Of a stretch of DNA of 64,000 nucleotides, positions 16,397-24,873 are shown in pieces. Positions within the stretch are counted from its first letter, which is position 1; each line of letters begins with the position of its first letter. Position numbers and translations under genes: made by a program. The stretch comes from JABMMZ01 sp964438995 (GTDB taxonomy: Bacteria > Bacteroidota > Bacteroidia > NS11-12g > UBA955): the NCBI GenBank assembly GCA_964438995.1, contig CAYTMQ010000002.1, positions 124,001-188,000 of the forward strand, in the 5' to 3' direction. The notes under the pieces are model-generated. The model made no database searches, was not told where the DNA came from, and saw only the letters and a list, made by a program, of their open reading frames with translations.

Positions 16397-16497
16397 CGTT
16401 CAAACCCTGGAGCGTAGCATCCAGGGTTGCCGAGCAGAAAGAGGTCAACATACAAAGACAACGAGCATCTAACAAAAAGATTGTCTTTCGCATTCGG
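16397..16497. repeat. 101-bp direct repeat, copy A
   Basis: It matches 17425-17525 with five mismatches and no gap. It opens with a hairpin of 9-bp arms (AACCCTGGA at 16403-16411, complement at 16420-16428) and an 8-base loop GCGTAGCA. A degenerate third copy of the GAGCGTAGC..TCCAG...GAAAGAGGTC part lies at 16564-16602. Together with copy B it brackets the DUF523 gene. Confidence 0.85.
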
Positions 16498-16556
16498 AAG
16501 GCATGCATGCATGCTGCGGTTACATATTATCGGAAGGCCTGCATGCATGCTGCGGG
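16494..16556. repeat. GCATGC palindromic repeat units, left group
   Basis: Two units of a palindrome-rich motif (core GCATGCATGCTGCGG) start near 16494 and 16530. The same motif recurs in the cluster at 17521-17757. They directly follow the 101-bp repeat, as they do in copy B, so the two form one composite repeat. Confidence 0.75.
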
Positions 16557-16639
16557 TACAAAACGAGCGTAGCTTCCAGTGCCGTCAAAAGAGAAAGAGG
16601 TCTGCTTTGGTGTATCGAGACGTGAAGGTGACATCGGGA

Positions 16640-16693
16640 TCTCGTGTCGCGGACTTCGAGTTACTTATTCTCGTGTCGCGGACATCGAGTTAC
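16640..16693. repeat. Tandem 25-bp hairpin repeat ending in GAGTTAC
   Basis: Two 25-base units start at 16640 and 16669 and differ at a single base. Each contains GTCGCGGAC (3-bp arms, GCG loop) followed by TCGAGTTAC. They resemble the hairpin-GAAGTTAC units at 19865-19916 and 33742-33765 and may be one repeat family. Confidence 0.65.
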
Positions 16694-16720
16694 ATTATGG
16701 GATCTGGGTTATGGATACTC

Positions 16721-17338
16721 TTACCCAAAATACGTTCGGTACCATTCTGTTTGATGGTGGTCGATTTTGGTGGGGTCTATTGTATGGCGAGTGTCGATTT
16801 TGGCATATAGCTTTTCGAGTGAGGCATAATCGCGCTGACTGATGACGTGGATGCCATTGCGTTTCAAAAGTGCGGCGCAGACTCCTGCTCCTTTTTGGTA
16901 CTTCTTATGTTCGGCGAACCTGTTGCCGTCGTATATGACGGTGCTTCCGCAAGCTGCACTTATGTCCATCATCACTGCCAATTCCACTTGCTCGGCTTTG
17001 GCTATTTCTAACATTCGATGTGCGGCTCGTATAATGCCCTCCGACCAATCGATACCTGATTCGGTTAGCAATTTGGCCTTGCCATCTAACACATCAAATC
17101 CATCTCCGCCATGAATGTCGCACATCTCTCGAGGTGAACCAAAAGAAAATTCTTCGGGACAAAATTTTACGATTTTCACTGTGTCGTATTCTAGCAACTT
17201 AAGTGCTGAGGGGTATTCTCCATTTGCGGTTCCGTCGTATCCGCACAGAACGCCACTAAGGCAGGCGCTCATGAGTATGCGCAAGGGGTTTTCTGAACTT
17301 GGTGTTCGTAGTTCTGAGAGGTATTGATGTGTTTCCAT
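16721..17338 (-). CDS. DUF523 family protein
   Basis: About 205 residues with the DUF523 hallmarks in order: an N-terminal strand ending in SACLSG, then CGYDG (Cys and YDG), CPEEFSFGSPRE, a segment with DISAACGS where the family has SPSCG, VIYDGN, and GAGVCAALLKRNGIHVIS. The conserved cysteines suggest a metal or redox site; the biochemical role of DUF523 is unknown to me. The ATG at 17338 (METHQYL) is preferred, because the 22 residues upstream of it are of unusual composition. The gene stands alone between two copies of a 101-bp direct repeat, which raises the possibility that it moved or was amplified by recombination between them. Confidence 0.82.
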   Translation of the reverse strand: METHQYLSELRTPSSENPLRILMSACLSGVLCGYDGTANGEYPSALKLLEYDTVKIVKFCPEEFSFGSPREMCDIHGGDGFDVLDGKAKLLTESGIDWSEGIIRAAHRMLEIAKAEQVELAVMMDISAACGSTVIYDGNRFAEHKKYQKGAGVCAALLKRNGIHVISQRDYASLEKLYAKIDTRHTIDPTKIDHHQTEWYRTYFG

Positions 17339-17424
17339 GTTTCTTAGATGATGGTTCAAAGATAAAAGGATTGGGGGGATTATGGAAATGGTGTTGCGCA
17401 GCACGGCTGCGATTTTTTTTTATT

Positions 17425-17525
17425 CGTTCAAACCCTGGAGCGTAGCATCCAGGGTTGACGAGCAGAAAGAAGTCAACATACAAAGACAACGAGCATCTAA
17501 CGAAAAATTTGTCTTTCGCATTCGG
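17425..17525. repeat. 101-bp direct repeat, copy B
   Basis: Second copy of the element at 16397-16497, exactly 1028 bases downstream and in the same orientation, with five mismatches. The hairpin arms are at 17431-17439 and 17448-17456. It runs straight into the GCATGC repeat cluster. Confidence 0.85.
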
Positions 17526-17757
17526 TAAGCCTGCATGCATGCTGCAGGAACAAAACGATATCTCCCGAAAAGCTCATCTTTCACGTTCGGTAAGCCTGCA
17601 TGCACGCTGCAGGTGTATGAAGGGCATGTCTTTCGCATTCGGTAAGCCTGCATGCATGCTGCAGGAACAAAACGATATCTCCCGAAAAGCTCATCTTCCA
17701 CGTCCGGCAGGCCCGCATGCATGCTGCAGGTGCATCATCGGCAGGCCTGCAAGCTGC
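17521..17757. repeat. GCATGC palindromic repeat cluster
   Basis: Five units of a motif close to GCCTGCATGCATGCTGCAGG start near 17521, 17586, 17638, 17703 and 17739. The first and third, with the 40 bases after each, are almost identical over about 65 bases, a tandem duplication with period 117. Each unit has CCTGCA/TGCAGG arms around a TGCATGC core. Its GC content is well above the surroundings. Short frames through it are by-products. Confidence 0.8.
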
Positions 17758-17763
17758 GGACAA

Positions 17764-17806
17764 AAAAAATCCCAGATTCTGCATTAGGCGAAATCTGGGA
17801 TTTTTT
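17764..17806 (-). terminator. gyrB terminator
   Basis: An inverted repeat with arms AAATCCCAGATT and AATCTGGGATTT (17767-17778 and 17792-17803), continued by A and T runs on both sides, lies 14 bases beyond the gyrB stop codon. The symmetric A/T tracts would allow termination in both directions. Confidence 0.85.
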
Positions 17807-17819
17807 GAGTAAGATGTTT

Positions 17820-19769
17820 TTATGCGTCAATGTTCGCGTATTTCGCGTTTTTCTCGATGAATTCACGACGTGGTGGTACCTCGTCGCCCATTAGCATGCT
17901 GAAAACGTGATCGGCTTCTGCTGCGCTGTCTAAAGTTACTTGTTTAAGTGTTCTTCTTGCTGGATCCATGGTTGTTTCCCATAATTGCTCAAAGTTCATT
18001 TCTCCTAAACCTTTGTAACGTTGAACGTTTACAGTTTCTGGGTTAGAACCTTTAGCGATTTCTAGAACCGCTTGTTCGCGTTGTTCTTCTGTCCAGCAAT
18101 ATCTAGCATTGTTGCCTTTTTTCACTTGGTACAATGGAGGAGTCGCGATGTAAACGTATCCGTTTTCAACCAACTTCTTCATGTAACGGTAGAACAATGT
18201 TAGAATCAAGGTACGGATGTGAGAACCGTCAACGTCAGCATCGGTCATGATGATGATTTTGTGGTATCTCAATTTCTCGATGTTCAATTCTTTGTCGTCG
18301 CTATCGGTACCAATTTTAACCCCTAGAGCTGTGAACATGTTTCTGATTTCTTCGTTTTCGTAGATTTTATGTTCCATCGCTTTTTCTACGTTCAAGATTT
18401 TACCTCTCAAAGGCATGATGGCTTGGAACACTCTGTCTCTACCTTGTTTTGCGGTACCACCCGCTGAGTCACCCTCAACCAAGTAGATTTCGCATTTACC
18501 TGGGTCGGTGCTAGAGCAGTCGCTCAGCTTACCCGGCAAACCCATTCCGCTCATCGCACCTTTACGTTGAACCATTTCACGAGCTTTACGAGCAGCGTGT
18601 CTGGCGGTAGCGGCTAAGATGACTTTATTAACGATGGTTTTAGCATCTTTAGGATGTTCTTCCAAATAATTGCCTAGGATTTCACCTACACATATATCGA
18701 CAGCACCCATGGCTTCGTTGTTACCTAATTTTGTTTTTGTCTGACCTTCGAACTGAGGCTCTTGAACTTTAACAGAAATAACACCTGTCAAACCTTCACG
18801 GAAGTCGTCGCCACTGATTTCGAATTTCAAGTTTTTCAACAGGCCTTCTTTTTCGGCGTAAGCTTTAAGAGTTCTTGTCAAACCTCTTCTGAAACCGGCA
18901 ACGTGAGTACCACCTTCGATGGTGTTGATGTTATTTACGTAAGAGTGAAGATTTTCGCTGTAACCAGAGTTATACTGGAAAGCGATTTCGATTGGAATAC
19001 CTTGTTTTTCACCTTCAGCGTAGATAGGTTCAGGGATGATGCTTTCGCGAGTAGAATCGAGGTATTGGATGAATTCTTTCAAACCTTCTTGGCTATGGAA
19101 TTCTTCTTTTCTAGGTTCTGCACCTTCAGTCACTCTAAGGTCAGTAAGAGTAAGTCTGATGCCTTTGTTAAGGTAAGCAAGTTCTCTTAAACGGTTGGCT
19201 AGCGTATCGAAAGAGTATTCGGTATTATAGAAAATGCTGCTATCTGGTTTGAATTGAATGGTTGTACCAGTTCTATCAGTTTCACCAACAACTTTAACAT
19301 CATAAAGAGGTTTACCACAAGAGTATTCTTGTTGAAAGATTTGGCCTTCGCGGTGTACAGTAGCGATTAACTGAGTTGAAAGCGCGTTAACACAACTCAC
19401 ACCCACACCGTGCAACCCCCCAGACACTTTGTAAGTATCTTTATCGAATTTACCACCGGCGTGAAGCACTGTCATAACGACTTCAAGAGCAGATTTTTGC
19501 TCTTTAGCGTGCATGCCTGTTGGAATACCTCTACCATCGTCAATAACTGTGATGCTGTTATCAGGATTGATGAATACATCTACATTTTTTGCATAACCAG
19601 CGAGTGCTTCGTCGATACTGTTATCTACAACTTCGTACACGAGGTGGTGAAGACCTTTTGGACCGACATCACCGATATACATGGCTGGACGTTTTCTTAC
19701 GGCTTCTAATCCTTCTAAAACCTGGATATTATCCGCTCCATAGTTACTCTTGTCTGTGCTTCCGCTCAT
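17820..19769 (-). CDS. gyrB: DNA gyrase subunit B
   Basis: GyrB is the ATPase subunit of gyrase and introduces negative supercoils together with GyrA. The 649 residues match the Bacteroidota length. The GHKL ATPase domain shows EVVDNSIDEAL, DDGRGIP and GGLHGVGVSCVNALS. The TOPRIM domain shows EGDSAGG and DADVDGSHI. The C-terminal RYKGLGEMN is the typical GyrB end motif. PLRGKILNVEKA is typical of GyrB/ParE; GyrB is preferred over ParE on overall match. A single gene with its own terminator; gyrA is not in the window. Confidence 0.97.
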   Translation of the reverse strand: MSGSTDKSNYGADNIQVLEGLEAVRKRPAMYIGDVGPKGLHHLVYEVVDNSIDEALAGYAKNVDVFINPDNSITVIDDGRGIPTGMHAKEQKSALEVVMTVLHAGGKFDKDTYKVSGGLHGVGVSCVNALSTQLIATVHREGQIFQQEYSCGKPLYDVKVVGETDRTGTTIQFKPDSSIFYNTEYSFDTLANRLRELAYLNKGIRLTLTDLRVTEGAEPRKEEFHSQEGLKEFIQYLDSTRESIIPEPIYAEGEKQGIPIEIAFQYNSGYSENLHSYVNNINTIEGGTHVAGFRRGLTRTLKAYAEKEGLLKNLKFEISGDDFREGLTGVISVKVQEPQFEGQTKTKLGNNEAMGAVDICVGEILGNYLEEHPKDAKTIVNKVILAATARHAARKAREMVQRKGAMSGMGLPGKLSDCSSTDPGKCEIYLVEGDSAGGTAKQGRDRVFQAIMPLRGKILNVEKAMEHKIYENEEIRNMFTALGVKIGTDSDDKELNIEKLRYHKIIIMTDADVDGSHIRTLILTLFYRYMKKLVENGYVYIATPPLYQVKKGNNARYCWTEEQREQAVLEIAKGSNPETVNVQRYKGLGEMNFEQLWETTMDPARRTLKQVTLDSAAEADHVFSMLMGDEVPPRREFIEKNAKYANIDA

Positions 19770-19864
19770 ACTTTTTTTATTCTATATTAAAGTGTAAAAA
19801 TACGAAATTTTCAGGGGTTTTCCTATTGAAAAATCTAAATGTTTCCACATTTTTTCTGCAAACC

Positions 19865-19916
19865 TGCAACGCAGTTGCGAAGCTACTTCTACCTTGCATC
19901 GCGGATGCGAAGTTAC
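19865..19916. repeat. Two hairpin units ending in GAAG(C/T)TAC
   Basis: Two 22-base units at 19865-19886 and 19895-19916, spaced 30 bases, have the form TGCAAC-GCA-GTTGC-GAAGCTAC and TGCATC-GCG-GATGC-GAAGTTAC. The stem bases differ in a compensatory way (AAC/GTT against ATC/GAT), so pairing is kept. The second unit overlaps the arginase stop codon. Confidence 0.65.
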
Positions 19917-20848
19917 CTGATAGCGTAAGCTAAGATATCGGCGGTTAAGGATGCCATTTTTTGGTCCTTTTCGTCGAGACTGGGATTGATTTCGGTGATT
20001 TCTAGCGCTGCTAGCTTAGGATGGTGGATTAAGCTCTTTAAAACGGATTCTGCTTCTGTTTTGCTCAAGCCGCCGGGAACTGGTGTGCCCGTTCCATTAG
20101 CCATTTCTGGATCCATCGAGTCGACATCGAATGAAACATACAACAAATCGCAATGCTCTAAATGCTTCACTGAGTTGTTTATGACATTGTATATGCCGTG
20201 CTCTTTGATGTAATCTGGGTCGTAATACTGGATGTTTAAATCGTCTATCAAACTCCACTCTTCAGGCTCTAAATCTCTGATGCCTATAAAAACCAAGTCG
20301 GTGCCCAGAATTTTGGGTGAAGCAGACTGACCAATAGATTTCAAAGCATTCCAGTTGCTGATTTCTAATTCGTTCAATTCGTGCTCTGCACATTTGGTGT
20401 TGTCTTGTGCCAACATTGCTGCCAATGGCATACCATGTAGATTGCCTGATGGTGTTGTATACGGCGAATGTAGGTCGGCATGTGCATCAACCCATATAAC
20501 ACCAATGCGTTTGTTGGGATGGGCATTTTTTATCCCACTGATACCGCCGATGGCGTTGCTGTGGTCACCAGAAAAGATGACTGGCAATTTGTTGGCGTTA
20601 ACGGTTTCAACAATGGCCTGACTTAGATTTTCAGAATTGCTTTTTACCGTTTCGATGTGTTTACAGTAACGGATGTCTTCTGATTCTTCCACTGGAATAG
20701 GTTCTAGTGAAATTACATCATCGAAGGTAATATGTCGGTTGTTCAATTCTGTTAATAGGGCTTGCGGACCAGCTTGTGCACCTTTTTTGCCTGCACCTGT
20801 GTCGCATTTCGCCAATATCAGTCGAACTGGTTTGTCTTGAATTGTCAT
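19913..20848 (-). CDS. rocF: Arginase
   Basis: Arginase hydrolyses L-arginine to ornithine and urea with a binuclear Mn centre. From ATG 20848 the protein has 311 residues, the usual length. The metal motifs are all present in order: GDHS, DAHADLHSP, and SFDVDSMDP, followed by GTGTPVPGGL and the ALEITEINP strand with its conserved Glu. These favour arginase over agmatinase, although a formiminoglutamase-type activity cannot be excluded by reading. The 29 residues upstream of ATG 20848 are unlikely to be coding. A single gene; its stop lies inside a short palindromic repeat. Confidence 0.92.
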   Translation of the reverse strand: MTIQDKPVRLILAKCDTGAGKKGAQAGPQALLTELNNRHITFDDVISLEPIPVEESEDIRYCKHIETVKSNSENLSQAIVETVNANKLPVIFSGDHSNAIGGISGIKNAHPNKRIGVIWVDAHADLHSPYTTPSGNLHGMPLAAMLAQDNTKCAEHELNELEISNWNALKSIGQSASPKILGTDLVFIGIRDLEPEEWSLIDDLNIQYYDPDYIKEHGIYNVINNSVKHLEHCDLLYVSFDVDSMDPEMANGTGTPVPGGLSKTEAESVLKSLIHHPKLAALEITEINPSLDEKDQKMASLTADILAYAIR

Positions 20849-21310
20849 ATAATAGTTCTTTTTGATTGGATGGGTTTTAAGAAAAACCTTTAATCCATTT
20901 GAACCTCGTTGATGAGGTTCTAAAAAGAGATGCAAATATAAGAAAATTTGCTAGAATGGTCAAATTTAGGGGGTAGGTGATTGATATTCAGGTGGGTGGG
21001 GATTTTGGGATTTTGATATTTTGAGATTTTAAGATTTTAAGATTTAATGATTTTAACACCAGCCAAAATTTATATGACTAGAAGGTTAATGGTAACGTTG
21101 TGACATCAAAATGCAGTGCAGTTACATTCGGAAACATTGTGAAATTGAATAAAACAGCTAGCGGGGAGCCTACCGCGAGAATGACCAAGAATTTTATTAT
21201 TTTGAGATTTTGGGATTTTATGATTTTTTGATTTTATGATTTTATGATTTTATGAAATAGCGCTGCTATGGTGAATGACCGGTTCAAAAACCTTGTGTGT
21301 AAAAAAAAAT
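20849..21310. other. Intergenic region with GATTTT-type simple repeats
   Basis: No gene is seen. Two tracts, about 21000-21055 and 21196-21256, are made of degenerate seven- and eight-base units such as GATTTTAT and GATTTTGG. The rest is unremarkable. These may be slippage-prone low-complexity DNA. Confidence 0.55.
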
Positions 21311-22006
21311 CTATGCCAATACCGATAACGCCGTCGCTACATAGAGTCCGGCTGTTTCGGTGCGCAATCTACCCTCGCCTAGCGACAAAGCTATGCCGCC
21401 CAATTGCTTGAATTGATGAATTTCAGTAGATGAGAAGTCTCCTTCCGGACCAACCAACACTTCTATTTTTCCTTGTGGTTTGCGATTGGTAAACACATCT
21501 TTAAAGGTGGTCTTCTCTCCTACTTCGCAATGCGCAAAAAAGAAGCCTGCCTCTAGTTGAATGTCTTTTATTTTTGCCAATTCATTGATCTTTGGCATGT
21601 AATATCTACCGCTTTGTTTGAGTGCTGAAATGGCAATGCGCTCTAGTCGACCATAGTTGACACGGTGTTTCTCTGAATGCTCGGTGTCTATAAAACTGAT
21701 TTCATCAATGCCCACTTCTATCGATTTTTCTAACATCCACTCTATTCGCTCATTGTTTTTTGTAGGAGCAATTAAAAGATGCAAATAATACGAGCGTTCT
21801 GAAGCTTGCAAACTCGACTTTACTATCGACAGATCGCTGGCATCTTTGCCGATTTTCTGAACTTCACATTCATACAAATAGCCTTTGCCATCAATGCATT
21901 GAATGGTATCGCCTATGTTTTTTCTTAAAACTTTTAGATGTCTTGTTTCTTCATCATTAAGCACAGCAGTTTGTGCTGAAGTGGTATGACAAAAAAACAA
22001 TTGCAT
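21311..22006 (-). CDS. rsmE: 16S rRNA (uracil-1498-N3)-methyltransferase
   Basis: RsmE methylates N3 of U1498 in 16S rRNA, using AdoMet. The 231 residues match the family. The N-terminal PUA-like part has HLKVLRKNIGD. The SPOUT knot shows LLIAPTKNNERIEWMLEKSIEVGIDEI, LVGPEGDFSSTEI and ALSLGEGRLRTETA, which are the signature motifs. It starts 3 bases after the yidC stop, so the two are co-transcribed. Confidence 0.95.
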   Translation of the reverse strand: MQLFFCHTTSAQTAVLNDEETRHLKVLRKNIGDTIQCIDGKGYLYECEVQKIGKDASDLSIVKSSLQASERSYYLHLLIAPTKNNERIEWMLEKSIEVGIDEISFIDTEHSEKHRVNYGRLERIAISALKQSGRYYMPKINELAKIKDIQLEAGFFFAHCEVGEKTTFKDVFTNRKPQGKIEVLVGPEGDFSSTEIHQFKQLGGIALSLGEGRLRTETAGLYVATALSVLA

Positions 22007-22009
22007 GGA

Positions 22010-23869
22010 TTACTTTTTCTTTCTTACAGTATTCATCTCGTCTCTTGTTTTTGATAACTCTTCGAGACGTTTTTGGAAAGCAGATTTTTTATCGTCACCC
22101 TTCTTATTTCTTGCTTCAGTAATTTGTACTCTTAATTTGTCTTCGTCTACAAATTTTCTGATAGCCCATTGCTGAGTAAATGTGATAACGTTTGATAAGA
22201 AATAGTAATAGGTCAATGCCGCAGCATATTTGTTGAAGAATCCTAAGAACAATATCGGCATGATGTAACTGATGTACTTCATTTGTTCGTTCATACCTGC
22301 AGTCAACTCATTGTTCATCTTGGTGTAAATCAAGGTTGAGATGGTCATTAACAAAGTAAACAAACTCACGTGGTCGCCATAGATAGAGTTGATGATAGGC
22401 AATTTACCGAAGGTCCATATAGAATCGTAGATAGACAAATCGTCTGCCCAAAGGAAAGCTTGTTGTCTGAATTCGAAAGCAGAAGGCACAAATTGGAACA
22501 CTGCAACTAAAATTGGCATCTGTAGCAACATTGGCAAACATCCACCTAATGGATTCACACCTGCTTTTTGATACAATTTCAAATTCTCTACTTGTTGGGT
22601 TTGAGTATCGTCTTTGTATTTCTCTTTGATCAAATCCATTTCTGGTTTTAACAAACGCATTTTAGCGGTCGACTTATACGATTTGAATACAAGTGGCAAC
22701 AACAAGGTTTTGATGATCAAAGTCAACAACAAAATGATGACACCATAATTGCCTAAGAACGATTGCAAGAAATTGAAAATCGGGATGATCATGAATCTGT
22801 TGATCCATCCAAAAATACCCCAACCAAGTGGAATGATTTTATCCAATCCAATGCTTTGTTCTTTTAACAATTTGTATTGATTTGGTCCGTAGAAATAAGT
22901 CAGTTCAATGTCTTGTTCAGAACCATTTTTAACTGGTAAAGTCAAATTAGCGCTTAAGCGTTTGATATTTGAAGTAGAGCTAGCATCATCGGTTGCAATG
23001 GTGCTCGACTTTAAGAAACCATCTTTGCTGATAATGGTAGAGTTGAAAAACTGTTGTTTCAAACTCACCCATTCAGTTTTGTTTTCTAAATTTAATTTTT
23101 CGTTTTTAGTTTCACTGATATAGTCGGGGTCTTCATCTGCATACTTATAGTAGAAAGTGGTTTTCTTTTTCTCTTCCTCGATATCTCTTTCTTGTAAATT
23201 GATATCGGTGTTGTAGATGTATTTGATGCCTTTAGAGGTCTCAAGTTGAGCGCTCATTCCTGTGGTTTTGAATCTTTGAGACAATCCATAACCAGAGTCA
23301 GGTAAGGTGTAAATATTATCGATGTAGCTGTTACTGCCGTTGTACAAACGGAAGGTAACAGAAGTTTCAGTTTGATTGATTGGTTCCCAGTAAAACTCAT
23401 TTGATTTTACTTCCATGTTTTTGGTATTAAACAAGAAGTAGTTATCAGCAAAACGTTCATCCAACATCAACACAGGCATTCTTTTGCCAGTCTTTTTACC
23501 ATCGGTCTTAAAGTTTTTCAACTCTACTTGTTTGATGGCGCCACCTTTATTGGTCAACGTAATTTTTAATTTAGCATTCTGAAGCACTATGTCTTTAGGT
23601 TCTCCTTTAACTTGAGCTGCAAAACCACCAAACTTTGATTGAAGTGCATTTGAGTCAATAAGGATTAGAGCGCTAAGACTGTCTTTTTCTCTTTGGGCTA
23701 GTAGTTTCTTTTGCTCAGCATTTTTATCTGCCAACATTTGAACATTTTTCAATGAGTCTGAGTACCTTTTTTGAGCAGCTACTTCAGCATCGCTAGGTTG
23801 ATTGAAGTAGAAATAGCCAATTAGAATTGCGAAAATAAGTCCTAGGCCTAAATATGAATTACGATCCAT
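22010..23869 (-). CDS. yidC: Membrane protein insertase YidC
   Basis: YidC inserts and folds inner membrane proteins, alone or with SecYEG. The 619 residues show the Gram-negative layout: an N-terminal membrane anchor (NSYLGLGLIFAILIGYFYF), a large periplasmic beta domain (about 60-350), then the conserved five-helix core beginning WINRFMIIPIFNFL with SYKSTAKMRLLKPEM, NPLGGCLPMLLQMPI and a basic C-terminal tail (KKGDDKKSAFQKRLEEL). A canonical Bacteroidota promoter lies just upstream and rsmE follows 3 bases downstream. Confidence 0.97.
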   Translation of the reverse strand: MDRNSYLGLGLIFAILIGYFYFNQPSDAEVAAQKRYSDSLKNVQMLADKNAEQKKLLAQREKDSLSALILIDSNALQSKFGGFAAQVKGEPKDIVLQNAKLKITLTNKGGAIKQVELKNFKTDGKKTGKRMPVLMLDERFADNYFLFNTKNMEVKSNEFYWEPINQTETSVTFRLYNGSNSYIDNIYTLPDSGYGLSQRFKTTGMSAQLETSKGIKYIYNTDINLQERDIEEEKKKTTFYYKYADEDPDYISETKNEKLNLENKTEWVSLKQQFFNSTIISKDGFLKSSTIATDDASSTSNIKRLSANLTLPVKNGSEQDIELTYFYGPNQYKLLKEQSIGLDKIIPLGWGIFGWINRFMIIPIFNFLQSFLGNYGVIILLLTLIIKTLLLPLVFKSYKSTAKMRLLKPEMDLIKEKYKDDTQTQQVENLKLYQKAGVNPLGGCLPMLLQMPILVAVFQFVPSAFEFRQQAFLWADDLSIYDSIWTFGKLPIINSIYGDHVSLFTLLMTISTLIYTKMNNELTAGMNEQMKYISYIMPILFLGFFNKYAAALTYYYFLSNVITFTQQWAIRKFVDEDKLRVQITEARNKKGDDKKSAFQKRLEELSKTRDEMNTVRKKK

Positions 23870-23892
23870 TAATATCTATTAAATTTGGGCTG

Positions 23893-23924
23893 CAAAGGTA
23901 TTGTTTTAGGCTGTACTTAACAAA
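23893..23924 (-). promoter_or_regulatory. Promoter of yidC-rsmE
   Basis: On the minus strand TTTG (23921-23924) and TACCTTTG (23893-23900) are separated by exactly 20 bases, matching the Bacteroidota sigma-A consensus TTTG-N19-21-TAnnTTTG. Transcription should start about 20 bases before the ATG at 23869. Confidence 0.75.
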
Positions 23925-24147
23925 TAACAAAATGAGCATCAGTTTTACGGTGTATTTTAATCGATAAACCGATGATAATTAAGTCGTTTTAGATATCTTT
24001 TTTTTCAACAATATGGTAATCAGTGTGTTAATAGTGGAAAAGTTTAAGCGAATGATTATCAAATAGATACAATTTATATTGTCACAATTTTAGGCCTTTA
24101 TTCGTCGAATAGGTGTTGCATTCAAAATTTATTTAGAGTGTTAAACC

Positions 24148-24155
24148 TATATTTG
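24148..24155 (+). promoter_or_regulatory. Possible -7 element for the lipoprotein gene
   Basis: TATATTTG fits TAnnTTTG and lies 25 bases before the ATG at 24181. No TTTG is found at the expected distance upstream, so the assignment is weak. Confidence 0.35.
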
Positions 24156-24180
24156 TAAACTTTTTATATATATAATATTC

Positions 24181-24735
24181 ATGAAACAATTTATTAATTA
24201 TTCAATCATCCTTTTCGTTTCAGTAGCGTTAGGATTTAGTTCTTGTAAAGAAAAAGAAGAAGAAAAACCATCTACAACCACTACTACCAAAACAGGTATT
24301 TTCTCTTGTAAAGTTGATGGCAAAGATTGGGAATCAAACGAAAGATCAGTTATGTCTCAATTTATGGATACTACCATTAATTCAGTTTCAGCTGAAGTAG
24401 AAGGTGATACTTTAACAATGATGGGTATTAGAACCAATGGAACTGATACTTCAATGATGTTATTTACTGTGTTGTTGCAAACGCCTAGAACAACTACTTA
24501 CAACATGACAGGTATTGAATACAATATTTTCTATGTCAAAGGAAATAGCATAACTGCTTTATTAAGTACCTTGTTTGGTTACAATGCTACATCATCTTTA
24601 ACCATCACCAAATTTGATCCGACAAACCACAAAATTTCTGGTACATTCAACACTACTATGGTGTCTAATGGCACTGCTCCTACCATCACTGTTTCAAATG
24701 GTACGTTTACAGACGTGTATTTAGATCAAAAGTAA
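24181..24735 (+). CDS. Lipoprotein of unknown function
   Basis: A 184-residue lipoprotein: MKQ, a hydrophobic stretch, and lipobox GFSSC with Cys22, followed by a charged linker (KEKEEEKPS plus a threonine run). The mature part begins with FSCKVDGKDWES and ends with HKISGTFNTTM and a short beta strand. This pattern (a 'CKVDG..W' start and an 'ISGTF' end) is common in small Bacteroidota lipoproteins of the DUF6252 type. Probably an outer-membrane or periplasmic beta-sandwich; no function is known. It is a single gene with its own terminator. Confidence 0.8.
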   Translation: MKQFINYSIILFVSVALGFSSCKEKEEEKPSTTTTTKTGIFSCKVDGKDWESNERSVMSQFMDTTINSVSAEVEGDTLTMMGIRTNGTDTSMMLFTVLLQTPRTTTYNMTGIEYNIFYVKGNSITALLSTLFGYNATSSLTITKFDPTNHKISGTFNTTMVSNGTAPTITVSNGTFTDVYLDQK

Positions 24736-24759
24736 TAATAATTTAATTTAATATTTTAG

Positions 24760-24792
24760 AAAGAGACTGCAGAAATGTGGTCTCTTTTTTTT
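24760..24792 (+). terminator. Terminator of the lipoprotein gene
   Basis: Arms AAAGAGAC (24760-24767) and GTCTCTTT (24780-24787) with a 12-base loop, followed by a T run, lie 25 bases past the stop codon. Confidence 0.8.
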
Positions 24793-24873
24793 GGCAATTG
24801 ATACATCAAACCATTACGACAATTTGATACATTAAAATATTACAAACATCCTGATACATCAAACAGTAAAGAA

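Noticed and set aside
16397..17757. An insertion sequence behind the direct repeats
   Set aside because: No transposase frame lies between the copies; the only gene there is DUF523.
16360..17894. Several small cysteine- and histidine-rich frames in the repeat regions
   Set aside because: They all arise from the GCATGC and 101-bp repeats read in different frames on both strands, with no conserved start and no neighbour context.
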